Below are positions 7,917-15,401 of a stretch of 47,937 nt of DNA, piece after piece (the first letter of the stretch is position 1; each line of letters opens with the position of its first letter). A program made the position numbers and the translations under genes. The DNA is from Nitriliruptoraceae bacterium (GTDB taxonomy: Bacteria > Actinomycetota > Nitriliruptoria > Nitriliruptorales > Nitriliruptoraceae). Below the pieces are notes generated by a model that saw only the letters and a list, made by a program, of their open reading frames with translations, was not told the DNA's origin and ran no database searches. The stretch lies in assembly GCA_003565155.1 (NCBI GenBank), contig PXDB01000087.1, forward strand, positions 1-47,937, in the 5' to 3' direction.

Positions 7917-8447
7917 ATGAGTGACCTCGTGGACCCAGAAAGGGTTGGTCCATCACCTTTGGTAGAACGGTTGGAGGGGGGGCGGAGGCAGGGCGGAAGA
8001 CAAGCTGGCCGACTAGCTTCCCTCCAAGGCTATGTGGCACCGAGTGACGCTGAGAACGAGATCAAGCTCTACGACGATCTGTCCTTAAGTCGATGGGCTG
8101 TGATAGACCGACATGACGTCGTTGCTATCGAGCAGCTGAACGACGACGGCTTGGTTGCGGTCCATCTGTCTGAGGACGCTCAAGTCCAGCTTGTCGAGGT
8201 CGACACCGTCCCGGTTGAGGACCTGCTACTAGCTGGCCCATTGTCTGACCTGGGTCAGGACCGGGGACGGCTTGCCACGACACGCCTGGCGAAGCCGAAG
8301 ATCACGAGACGGTGCTGTAGGACGCTCCCACCGCAGAGTTGCGCACTCTCCACCGTCATCGTCGTGACGACGACGCTCTGCACGGAGACCTGGCCGTGCG
8401 GTGGAAACCTGGTGATCGAGCAGATCCGTCCGCCAACGGAGCGTTAG
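7917..8447 (+). CDS. Candidate RiPP (lanthipeptide-type) precursor peptide
   Basis: The 176-residue product has no match to an enzyme fold and is built like a RiPP precursor with a long leader. Residues 1-35 are charged and Gly/Arg-rich. Residues 36-105 look folded and acidic (LQGYVAPSDAENEIKLYDDL, then SLSRWAVIDRHDVV). From about 120 it is Ser/Thr- and Cys-rich. All five cysteines (133, 134, 142, 155, 161) lie within 29 residues, together with about ten Ser/Thr, including VTTTLCTETWPC at 150-161. There is no cysteine in residues 1-132. The ATG at 7917 has a strong GGAGG eight nt upstream and a near-consensus promoter. The stop is 2 nt before the kinase start. The cleavage site is unknown. 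The alternative, an unrelated small regulatory protein, is less likely given the three downstream genes. Confidence 0.68.
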   Translation: MSDLVDPERVGPSPLVERLEGGRRQGGRQAGRLASLQGYVAPSDAENEIKLYDDLSLSRWAVIDRHDVVAIEQLNDDGLVAVHLSEDAQVQLVEVDTVPVEDLLLAGPLSDLGQDRGRLATTRLAKPKITRRCCRTLPPQSCALSTVIVVTTTLCTETWPCGGNLVIEQIRPPTER

Positions 8448-8449
8448 GA

Positions 8450-9571
8450 TTGCAGGTCCAGTCTGCTGAGCTGCTCGCGATCCTTCGCAGCTCGGGCCTC
8501 GTCAGCGATCGCCAGATAGTTGACGAGGGACTCATCTTGGTCAGCGATTCGCGACGGAACGATTCGACCGTTGTCAAGGTTGGCGGACATCCGACGTATT
8601 TCGTCAAGCAGGCGCCGGCCGACTCTTTCGACTCGGCGATCACCCTGGCCCGCGAGCGGCGCTTCTACGATTGGGTGATCGACTCGGAACCGCCTTGGAA
8701 GGCCAACGTCCCGCGCTGCGAGCAGAGTCTCTCCCTGCCTGACGCGCTGATCACCGAAGCAGTGACGGAACGGCGTACGCTCAACGACCTTCTCTGGTCG
8801 GATGAGCTCGATGAGACTCTTGAGCAGGTCGCAGAGCAAGTCGAACAACTGGGAGCGATCACCCGCCGGATTCATGCCACGGAGCCAAGCGGATACCTGG
8901 AGGAATCTTCGCAGGAAGACGAAGTTCCTTGGGTCCTCGGTCTAGATTGTCCGCACGCGGGATTGCTCTGCCATGCGAGCCTCTCCGACCTCGAAGCTCT
9001 GATGTTGGTGCAACAACATGAGCAGCTGCTCGGCCTCATGCGGAAGCTACAGCTTCGATGGCAGCTTGACGTCATGATCCACGGGGATTTCCGCACCGAG
9101 AACATCCTCGTGGATCAGGCGAACGGCTGTGCACCTGTGGTCCTGGACTGGGAGTTCGTAGGCTGGGGGCTTCGAGCCTGGGACATCGGCTGTTTCTTCG
9201 CCGATCTTGCGGCTTTCTGGGCATGGTCAGCAACGGCGACGCCTACCGGTGAGCCATCGGACGGGAGCGGGACCGCCACTCATCATGAACTCGCGCGATC
9301 GCTGGCCCGTAGGTTCTGGGGTGGCTACTGCGGTGGTGAGCGCGCAGGTGCTCAGCCGGGCGGAGAGGACGCCCTGCTGGCTCATGCCTACGACGTTGTC
9401 CCGGTACGACTGGTGCAGCTCGCCGTCGAGGTCGGAAGGCGTTCGGAGCAGTTGGAAGCATCCGCGCTACTGCTGCTGCAACTCGCGGCCAACCTTGCCG
9501 AGGCGCCCGTTGAGCGAGGAATGCTGCTGCTTGGCTTGGCGGGTCGGACCTCTCTCACGGGGAAGGCTTAG
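8450..9571 (+). CDS. APH-fold kinase of a lanthipeptide pathway (LanK/LxmK-like)
   Basis: A 373-residue protein of the aminoglycoside phosphotransferase fold. The ATP-anchoring lysine is in YFVKQ (Lys53), followed by a glutamate-containing helix RERRFYDWVI. The catalytic loop is HGDFRTEN (His211, Asp213, Asn218) and the metal-binding segment LDWEF has Asp233. Next to a HopA1-like protein and a LanC-like cyclase, the likely job is phosphorylating Ser/Thr of the precursor core before elimination, as in class V lanthipeptide and thioamitide pathways (inference from family context). I chose the TTG at 8450 because it follows GGAG by 8 nt and lies 2 nt after the precursor stop. A GTG at 8396, also with an upstream GGAG, is a possible longer start overlapping the precursor gene. 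Confidence 0.8.
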   Translation: MQVQSAELLAILRSSGLVSDRQIVDEGLILVSDSRRNDSTVVKVGGHPTYFVKQAPADSFDSAITLARERRFYDWVIDSEPPWKANVPRCEQSLSLPDALITEAVTERRTLNDLLWSDELDETLEQVAEQVEQLGAITRRIHATEPSGYLEESSQEDEVPWVLGLDCPHAGLLCHASLSDLEALMLVQQHEQLLGLMRKLQLRWQLDVMIHGDFRTENILVDQANGCAPVVLDWEFVGWGLRAWDIGCFFADLAAFWAWSATATPTGEPSDGSGTATHHELARSLARRFWGGYCGGERAGAQPGGEDALLAHAYDVVPVRLVQLAVEVGRRSEQLEASALLLLQLAANLAEAPVERGMLLLGLAGRTSLTGKA

Positions 9572-9575
9572 ATCG

Positions 9576-10499
9576 GTGAGCCTCGCCACAGCTATCACTG
9601 ACTTCGTCCAACTACTGGAATACGAGGCGCCGAGGTCCGATCAACACGCCCACTCCGAACCCGCGATCGCCGAACTCGCCTCGCTCCTCTACTACGAATT
9701 GCACGCACGGGCGCGACCCCCGCACGAAGAGCAGTTCGTGGCGTACCGGCAGGCAACGAGTCAGCTAACAGCGCAACTGTTTCCGTTGGGACGGCACCTC
9801 CGGCGTAGGGAGCATGATTGGACGTTGGTTGCGGAGAGCGACGGACGATGCAGGATCGCGCGAGGTGGACTGACGTTGTGGGTGAGCCAGACCGATGTGA
9901 GTACGGCGGGAACCGGTGTCGTCGTCGAGTTGCCATCAGAGCGGCGAAACCTCTCCCCCGGATACTACGTGATCCTCGGCCCCGAACCTGCTCGACCTGA
10001 ACCACATGATTGTCGCCTCTATTTCCATGTTGCGCCGCGACAGGCGCCCTCACTGGCTCGCCGGCTACTCGAGGAACTTCGCGCGAGCGGAATACCCTTC
10101 ACGTTCAAGGTACTCAGCGACGCCGCACTGTACGGACGTACTGACGCAGCAGTGATGTACTTCGAGCAGTCGGATCGTTTCGCGGCCATCCGGTTGGCTC
10201 GAGAGGTCGTCGCGGAAGGCGGCATAGTGCTACAAGATCCTGTGTCCCACCTCGCTCTACCGGTTGCCCCAGGGGTTGGCTATGCCGAAACGAAGCGATC
10301 CGCAAGTTTCGGCATGGAGAGATGCACCGTACTTGCCCGCGGGATCGTAGACCGCCTGGTTGACGCGCCTGAGTCAGCAGCTGAGTCCGCGCTCGAGGCG
10401 CTCAGCGCGGAGGGTCTCGACCCGGAGCGACCGCACCTCGAGCCGGCGTCCTTCGGTGATTCCGTTGGTGAGATCGTTGCTTCAGCGTGGCACTCGTGA
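9576..10499 (+). CDS. HopA1-like protein, probable phospho-Ser/Thr lyase (LanY/LxmY-like)
   Basis: The 307-residue product has the pattern of the HopA1 effector family: LSPGYYVILG, then LYFHVAPRQAPSLARRLLEEL, IPFTFKVLSDAALYGRTDAAVMYF and an Arg/Lys-rich C-terminal half. Homologues in class V lanthipeptide and thioviridamide-type clusters pair with an APH-fold kinase and eliminate phosphate to give dehydroalanine or dehydrobutyrine. That function is inferred here from fold and neighbourhood. The GTG at 9576 is 4 nt after the kinase stop and has GGAAGG about 9 nt upstream. The end overlaps the cyclase start, so translation is probably coupled. Base composition is visibly less GC-biased than in the flanking housekeeping genes. 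Confidence 0.8.
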   Translation: MSLATAITDFVQLLEYEAPRSDQHAHSEPAIAELASLLYYELHARARPPHEEQFVAYRQATSQLTAQLFPLGRHLRRREHDWTLVAESDGRCRIARGGLTLWVSQTDVSTAGTGVVVELPSERRNLSPGYYVILGPEPARPEPHDCRLYFHVAPRQAPSLARRLLEELRASGIPFTFKVLSDAALYGRTDAAVMYFEQSDRFAAIRLAREVVAEGGIVLQDPVSHLALPVAPGVGYAETKRSASFGMERCTVLARGIVDRLVDAPESAAESALEALSAEGLDPERPHLEPASFGDSVGEIVASAWHS

Positions 10500-11725
10500 C
10501 CCCGCTCGAAGTGGCTGAGCGGATCGGTCGCCTCCTGCTCCGCGATGCCATCTGGTTCGAGGATCGTTGCACCTGGCTTGACAGCCGCACTAGCGGCACT
10601 GCGGTCTACGGGGCGGTCGGAACGGATCTCTACGACGGGCTTGCGGGGATCGCCCTCTACACGGGAGAGGTAGCTGACAGAACAGGTGACAGTTCCTTGC
10701 TCCGCGTCTGTAGGGGTGCCTTGGCTTGTCTTTGGCAGCAGGCTCATGCTTCGGGAGATGAGGCCACAGACCGGTTGACTCGAGGGTTCTTTGCCGGCAC
10801 TGGTGGGCTGGCATGGGTCTTCCTTCGACTCTCGCAGTTGTTCGACGACCAATCGATGTTCGACCGTGGCGTGGCCTTAGCCGATCAGCTTCTGACCATT
10901 CCCCCCGGGCGAAGCCTGGATGTCATCGAGGGCAACGCCGGGATGATTCAAGCCCTGTCAGCGATAGCGGCTTGGACGGGCGACGAACGCTTCTTGCGAC
11001 TGAGTCGGACGTGGCTTGACGAGATCGTGGCGGCTGCAGAAGTCGATGAGGATCGCTGCGCATGGCGCAGCGAGATCGCCAGTTGGCGTCCGCTCACTGG
11101 CCTCGCGCATGGCGCGGCGGGTTACGGTCTCGCGCTCCACGACGGCGGAGCGATGTTCGATGATGACTCGTACGACATGGCAGCCGGGGGCGCCACCAAG
11201 TACGAGGACGCAGCGTTCGACCTCTCCCTCGGGAACTGGATCGACTTCCGAACCGAAAGTGGGCCGGAGGGGTACTTCCTCCTGCGAGCACAGACCGCCT
11301 GGTGCCATGGAGCTGGAGGCATAGGTCTGGCCCGGATCCGCAGGCGCGACCACCTCGGGGTCGATCGCGCCCTTGCCGCTGTGGAGGCGCAACTCGCCTC
11401 GGTCCCTTCCGGAAGCAGCCTCGGCCTGTGTCACGGGACGAGCGGTCTGATCGAGGTTCTGTCAACCGCAGCCCGCGCAGGTTACGGCGATCTGCTGGGC
11501 CGGGATCCAAGCGATCGGCTCGAGGAACTGTGGGACACGCTCGACCTGGGAGACCTACCAGGCCTGCTCCGTTCGACGGGTCTGAGCAAAGTGGGACTCA
11601 TGGACGGCGTCAGCGGCGTCGGCTACCAGGCACTTCGGCTGGCCGACCCGGATCGCACTCCTGCACTCCTGAGCCTGGCTCTGAGCCATGACGGTGCGAA
11701 CCCGGCGGAAGCCTCCGTCGCTTGA
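10487..11725 (+). CDS. Stand-alone LanC/LanM-C-like lanthionine cyclase
   Basis: A 412-residue alpha/alpha-toroid protein with the repeated GxxG helices of lanthionine cyclases: DLYDGLAGIAL at 47-57, FFAGTGGLAW at 101-110, GLAHGAAGYGLAL at 205-217 and DGVSGVGYQAL near the end. The zinc ligands are present: WCHGAGGIGLAR (Cys273) and GLCHGTSG (Cys315, His316). It should activate cysteine thiols and direct their addition to dehydrated residues to form thioether rings. The YDGLAGIAL and WCHGAGGIGLAR wording resembles the cyclase half of class II LanM enzymes, but no dehydratase half is attached. The GTG at 10487 overlaps the previous gene by 13 nt. A GTG at 10496 would give a 4-nt GTGA overlap. 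Confidence 0.87.
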   Translation: MALVTPLEVAERIGRLLLRDAIWFEDRCTWLDSRTSGTAVYGAVGTDLYDGLAGIALYTGEVADRTGDSSLLRVCRGALACLWQQAHASGDEATDRLTRGFFAGTGGLAWVFLRLSQLFDDQSMFDRGVALADQLLTIPPGRSLDVIEGNAGMIQALSAIAAWTGDERFLRLSRTWLDEIVAAAEVDEDRCAWRSEIASWRPLTGLAHGAAGYGLALHDGGAMFDDDSYDMAAGGATKYEDAAFDLSLGNWIDFRTESGPEGYFLLRAQTAWCHGAGGIGLARIRRRDHLGVDRALAAVEAQLASVPSGSSLGLCHGTSGLIEVLSTAARAGYGDLLGRDPSDRLEELWDTLDLGDLPGLLRSTGLSKVGLMDGVSGVGYQALRLADPDRTPALLSLALSHDGANPAEASVA

Positions 11726-11979
11726 ACGACCATCCCTGCCCAGGCCGCGCTGCAGCTGATCCAACTGACATCCACCCGAGCTTGCGCGCCGGTACGCGTT
11801 TCGGGGGTCGGTGACGGCCGTCTCCGCCGTGTCGGGCCGACGGCGTGTCGCACCGATGTGCCTAGGTGGCGCGGAACGCCTGTGACCACGTGAAACCGAC
11901 CGGTGTCATCCCGTCCCGTGCCGTCGGGCAACGCGTCGTTCCCCCCGTGTGGTGTCACGATGGTGTCGCGGAGCCCTAC

Positions 11980-12450
11980 CTCGTAGCGTGGTTGTGACCG
12001 ACCGCAACAGCTCCGCCGTGACCGCCTCCAGGAACCGGTCCACGGTGCAGCCGGCATCCTGCTCGCGCGCCAGCTCGAACCGGTCCGTCCAGCTGCAGTG
12101 CCGACGCAGTGCAACCTGCGGATCCGCTTCGACCGGGCGTGAGCGCACGTTGTCGATCGCGAGATCGATCCGTCGATCCTCATGCTGCGCCTCGACCGTG
12201 CGACGAACGAACGCGTCCGACACGAACTCGCGCTGCGATCCCGTCCGCCCAGGCTCGACGGACGTGCTCGGGCAGGTAGAGCTCCTCTCGCAGGTCGATG
12301 AGCGCGTCGACGTCGATGCGCTCCCGAACGTCCTGCTCGCCGCCCTCGACCAGGACCTGCTCGTACACCCGTGCCCGCTGACGGCGAGCGACGAGGTCGA
12401 AACGACGTGCAGTCGCGCTCCTGCGCACCCTTGCGCGCAGCGCCACACAC
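11980..12450 (-). pseudogene. Frameshifted remnant of an unrecognised gene
   Basis: One minus-strand frame around 12440-12230 encodes a protein-like stretch containing RARVYEQVLVEGGEQDVRER and LIDLREELYLPEHVRRAW. A second frame around 12230-11985 continues with EFVSDAFVRRTVEAQHEDRR and DRFELAREQDAG. The first part resembles the C-terminal segment of some actinobacterial Xre-type regulators, but I am not certain. Neither frame alone has a good start, and the boundary between them needs a frameshift. It is probably a dead gene of the accessory island. Confidence 0.35.
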
Positions 12451-12705
12451 CGTGGCCTTCACGACCGCGGGATTGTCGACGCCGTCGGGGATGACCGGCA
12501 ATCACGTGGTGCGTTGGGCCTGCTCGATCCGGTCCGAACTCCTGTGGTCAGTGTGCCGCAGGCCAACGCGCGAGCCCCGTCCGCATCGCGACCTCCCATG
12601 ACGTCATCACCGATGACGCCGATCACCGTCTCGTCAACGGCCTGACGCGCACACCATGCAGTGCCGCGACCTTGGCGTCACTCAAGTTCCCCGCCTCTCG
12701 CGGTG

Positions 12706-12906
12706 TCAGTCAGACGGGGATTCTCTACCAATGCCACCGCCAGAGCGCGCACGCTCCGACGCCATCGCCTCGTCGACGAAGCCCGCGAGTGCGAGCGCTA
12801 CCACGACAATGATCAGAAGAGCAGCCCACGCGGTACCACCCTCCGATCTCGGCACGGTGACGACCGCCCTATCCCCGACGAGGAGCAGCGCGACTGCTGC
12901 TGGCAT
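12706..12906 (-). CDS. Possible small single-pass membrane protein
   Basis: A 66-residue frame starting at ATG 12906 has one strongly hydrophobic segment (AALLIIVVVALALAGFVDEA, about residues 28-47) followed by a polar tail. There is no recognised family and no clear ribosome-binding site. It lies in an otherwise decayed region, so it may be chance. Confidence 0.25.
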   Translation of the reverse strand: MPAAVALLLVGDRAVVTVPRSEGGTAWAALLIIVVVALALAGFVDEAMASERARSGGGIGRESPSD

Positions 12907-13004
12907 GCTTGCCGGTACGCGGCGATCGGAACCATCGCCCCTTACGGGACGCTCCTGGGTGATCGCCGGGTCGAACGTCGCCCCGGCTCCAACAGCTTCT
13001 CAAG

Positions 13005-13088
13005 TGCGCGAGGGGGGACTTGAACCCCCATGTCCGTGAGGACACACGGCCCTCAACCGTGCGCGTCTGCCAATTCCGCCACTCGCGC
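13005..13088 (-). tRNA. tRNA-Leu (GAG)
   Basis: The minus strand folds into an 84-nt tRNA with a long variable arm. The acceptor is GCGCGAG (13082-13088) pairing with CTCGCGC (13006-13012), with discriminator A at 13005. The anticodon stem CACGG/CCGTG encloses loop TTGAGGG, giving anticodon GAG, which reads CUC/CUU leucine codons. The T arm GGGGGTTCAAGTCCCCC is intact. CCA is not encoded. The 3' end faces the accessory island on its left. Confidence 0.95.
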
Positions 13089-13180
13089 GTGGAGGCCGCG
13101 GACGAGCCCGCAGCGGCCCAAAGCCTAGCGGCTGACACCATCCCCGCGCGAACGCGCCAGCGTCCTCGATGGTGCCCCGC

Positions 13181-15040
13181 TCAGCCGGTCTCGACCTCCG
13201 GGTCGAACCACGCTTCCGACAGGGAGAGGCGGCCAGACGGTGCGTACCGCAGGTCGCGTACCTCCGGTCGTACCACCGTGTCGTGCTGGTACCACAGCAG
13301 GGGGATCGCGGGCATCTGCGCGAGGATCTCCCGCTCCGCGTCCCTGGCGGCCCGACGACGCTGCAACGGCTGCTCCGCTGTGCGCGCGGTCTCGAGCAGC
13401 TGGTCGACCTCCGCGTCCTCGAACCGCGTCAGGTTGTCCACCCCGATCTGGGAGGAGTGGAACAGCGGGTAGAGGTAGGCGGTCGGCGAGGGCTCGGTCA
13501 CGTCCCAGCCGTGCCGGAACACCGCCAGATCCCCGCTGCGGACACCCCGGAGGAAGCCCGCCAGCTCCTGGCCTTGGAACTCCACCTCGAGGTCGAGGGC
13601 GTCCTCCAGATCCATGGCCATGCGCTCCGCGATGGCGCCATGGAGGCTGCCGCGGTTGTAGGAGAGCGTCACCACCCCGATCAGGTCGCTGGCGCTCGGC
13701 TCCTCCCGATCGACGGCGTCCTCCTCGGCGGTGTCGTCGGCATCCGTCTCCGACGCGGCCTCCTCCTCGGCCTGCGCTGCCTCCTCCTCGGCCTGCGCCG
13801 CTGCGAGATCCGCCGTCACCTCCTCCAGCAGTTCGGCAGCGGCATCGGGATCGTGCCGGCAGGCGTCACACGCACGGGGCTGCGCCCCCGGGATGCCCGG
13901 TGGCACCAGGGACGTCGCGGGGAGTCGGGTGCCCTCGGCCACCTCGTTGGCCAGCGCGTCGCGATCGATGGCCAGAGAGATGGCGCGGCGCAGCCGGGGG
14001 TCGTCGAAGGGCGCCCGGGAGGTGTCGAACCCGTACATGTACACGGGCGTCCGGGCGCCGTCCAGCAGCCCGGGACCGGTGTAGCCGTCCTGCGACCGGC
14101 CGAACAACTCCTCGGCCTCCTCACGGCGTGTCGGCATCACCTGCGCCACATGCAGCTGTCCGTCGAGCAGATCCTCCCACTGCGCATCGTCGTGGCCGCC
14201 GGTGTCGTAGAGGGTGAACAGCACCTCCTCGATGAGCGCTGGTGCGTGGTGGTCCTCCGCACGCACCAGCCGCAGGAACGCGCCGGGTTCACGGGGTCCG
14301 GCCATGGCGAAGGGGCCGTTGCCGATGGGCTGGAGCCCGTAGGCCTCCGGGTCACTGGCGGCGGCCTCGGGGATCGGGACCAGGCTCGGGTCGGCGAGGG
14401 TGGCGAGGAAGCCGGGCAACGGCGTCTCGAGCTCGATGATCAAGGTCCGTTCATCCTCCACCTCGACGCCGTCGATGCCACCTCCCTCGGCCTGGGCCGC
14501 GTCGATCCCGACCACGTCCTCGAGCAGATACGCAAGGAACGAGGGCGGTTCCGCGTCGCGGTCAGCGATGTGGTCGAAGGTGCGCTTGAAGTCCTCCGCC
14601 GTCACCGGTGTCCCGTCGTGGAAGACGGCATCACGCAGATGGAAGGTGAAGCGTCGACCGTCCTCGTCCACCTCCCACCGACGGGCCGCCGCGGCGACCG
14701 GTTCGCCGTCGGCGTCCAGTCGCACCAGCGGGTCGAAGAGCGCGTCGACGAGCAGCTCGCCCTCGTCATCGACGATGAACCGGGGATCGATGGACACCGG
14801 GTCGACGAGCAGGCCGACGCGCAGCGTCCCACCGGCGACCGGGCCTTCGTGTGGCGGCTCGGTGTCGTCGTCCTCCGGAGGCTGCGGGGCTGCGGGGCTC
14901 GGGTCGGTGCCGTCCTCCGCACCGGTGCAGGCACCGAGGAGCAGCGCAGCGGCGGTGAGGAGCAGGAGCAGGACCGGCGCCCCGAGTCGCCTCGCTCGCG
15001 GCAGTAGCCACGCACCGTCCGGCCGGTGCGCCGTCCGCAT
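13181..15040 (-). CDS. Peptide-binding ABC lipoprotein (SBP family 5), orphan
   Basis: A 619-residue extracytoplasmic solute-binding protein of the DppA/OppA family. A lipoprotein signal ends in LLGAC (lipid Cys38), followed by an acidic linker. The fold starts at GGTLRVGLLVDPVSIDPRF and includes FHLRDAVFHDGTPVTAEDFK and FDDPRLRRAISLAIDRDAL, all typical of family 5. An Ala/Glu-rich insertion of about 40 residues (AAQAEEEAAQAEEEAASE) sits before the last third and is probably a helical or disordered loop. No permease or ATPase genes adjoin it. It starts 2 nt after the secG stop, so translation is likely coupled to secG. It may feed the importer at 18-24 kb or one elsewhere. Confidence 0.9.
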   Translation of the reverse strand: MRTAHRPDGAWLLPRARRLGAPVLLLLLTAAALLLGACTGAEDGTDPSPAAPQPPEDDDTEPPHEGPVAGGTLRVGLLVDPVSIDPRFIVDDEGELLVDALFDPLVRLDADGEPVAAAARRWEVDEDGRRFTFHLRDAVFHDGTPVTAEDFKRTFDHIADRDAEPPSFLAYLLEDVVGIDAAQAEGGGIDGVEVEDERTLIIELETPLPGFLATLADPSLVPIPEAAASDPEAYGLQPIGNGPFAMAGPREPGAFLRLVRAEDHHAPALIEEVLFTLYDTGGHDDAQWEDLLDGQLHVAQVMPTRREEAEELFGRSQDGYTGPGLLDGARTPVYMYGFDTSRAPFDDPRLRRAISLAIDRDALANEVAEGTRLPATSLVPPGIPGAQPRACDACRHDPDAAAELLEEVTADLAAAQAEEEAAQAEEEAASETDADDTAEEDAVDREEPSASDLIGVVTLSYNRGSLHGAIAERMAMDLEDALDLEVEFQGQELAGFLRGVRSGDLAVFRHGWDVTEPSPTAYLYPLFHSSQIGVDNLTRFEDAEVDQLLETARTAEQPLQRRRAARDAEREILAQMPAIPLLWYQHDTVVRPEVRDLRYAPSGRLSLSEAWFDPEVETG

Positions 15041-15042
15041 CG

Positions 15043-15267
15043 TCAGAGGAAGATGACGAGGAGGATGTTCGTGGTCACGAAGGCCAGCCCCGCCACGATC
15101 GTGATGCGATCGAGGTTGCGCTCCACCACCGCGGAACCCTGGAGCCCGCCGCCGGCACCGCCACCGAACATGTCGGACAGACCACCACCCTGGCCGCGGT
15201 GCAGCAGGACCAGGCCGATCAGCCCGAGACTGAGCAGTAGGTGCAGCACGATCAGTGCGACGAGCAC
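15043..15267 (-). CDS. secG: Preprotein translocase subunit SecG
   Basis: The 74-residue membrane protein has two transmembrane segments, LIVLHLLLSLGLIGLVLLHR (about 4-23) and ITIVAGLAFVTTNILLVIFL (about 55-74). They are joined by the conserved SecG loop GQGGGLSDMFGGG. SecG is the third core subunit of the SecYEG channel. The GTG at 15267 follows GGAG by 6 nt. In many Actinobacteria secG follows tpiA directly. Here tpiA is more than 9 kb away. Confidence 0.93.
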   Translation of the reverse strand: MLVALIVLHLLLSLGLIGLVLLHRGQGGGLSDMFGGGAGGGLQGSAVVERNLDRITIVAGLAFVTTNILLVIFL

Positions 15268-15401
15268 GGTGGTCTCCGGTCACGAGCGAGGCAGGTGTCG
15301 CACCGCATCCGGGCTGCATCCCGGGTTGTGAGGCGGTGCGCGAAGGACGGAGAAGGTAGCACCCCGCCCCGCGGGTCTCACGGGACCGGCGGGCCGGCGG
15401 C

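Larger units (their letters stand above)
11726..13004. other. Decayed DNA between RiPP operon and tRNA-Leu
   Basis: Nearly 1.3 kb without an intact recognised gene. The minus strand at about 11980-12450 carries protein-like remnants in two frames, listed separately. A small possible membrane-protein frame lies at 12706-12906. I see no insertion-sequence ends and no clear terminator after the cyclase stop at 11725. Confidence 0.45.

Noticed and set aside
6335..13005. Direct repeats (att sites) bounding the island
   Set aside because: I looked for the 3' end of the tRNA-Leu near 6335-7840 and did not find a convincing copy.
12869..13141. Minus-strand frame containing WRNWQTR and GFKSPLAH
   Set aside because: This is the well-known spurious translation of a tRNA-Leu gene, which is annotated at 13005-13088.
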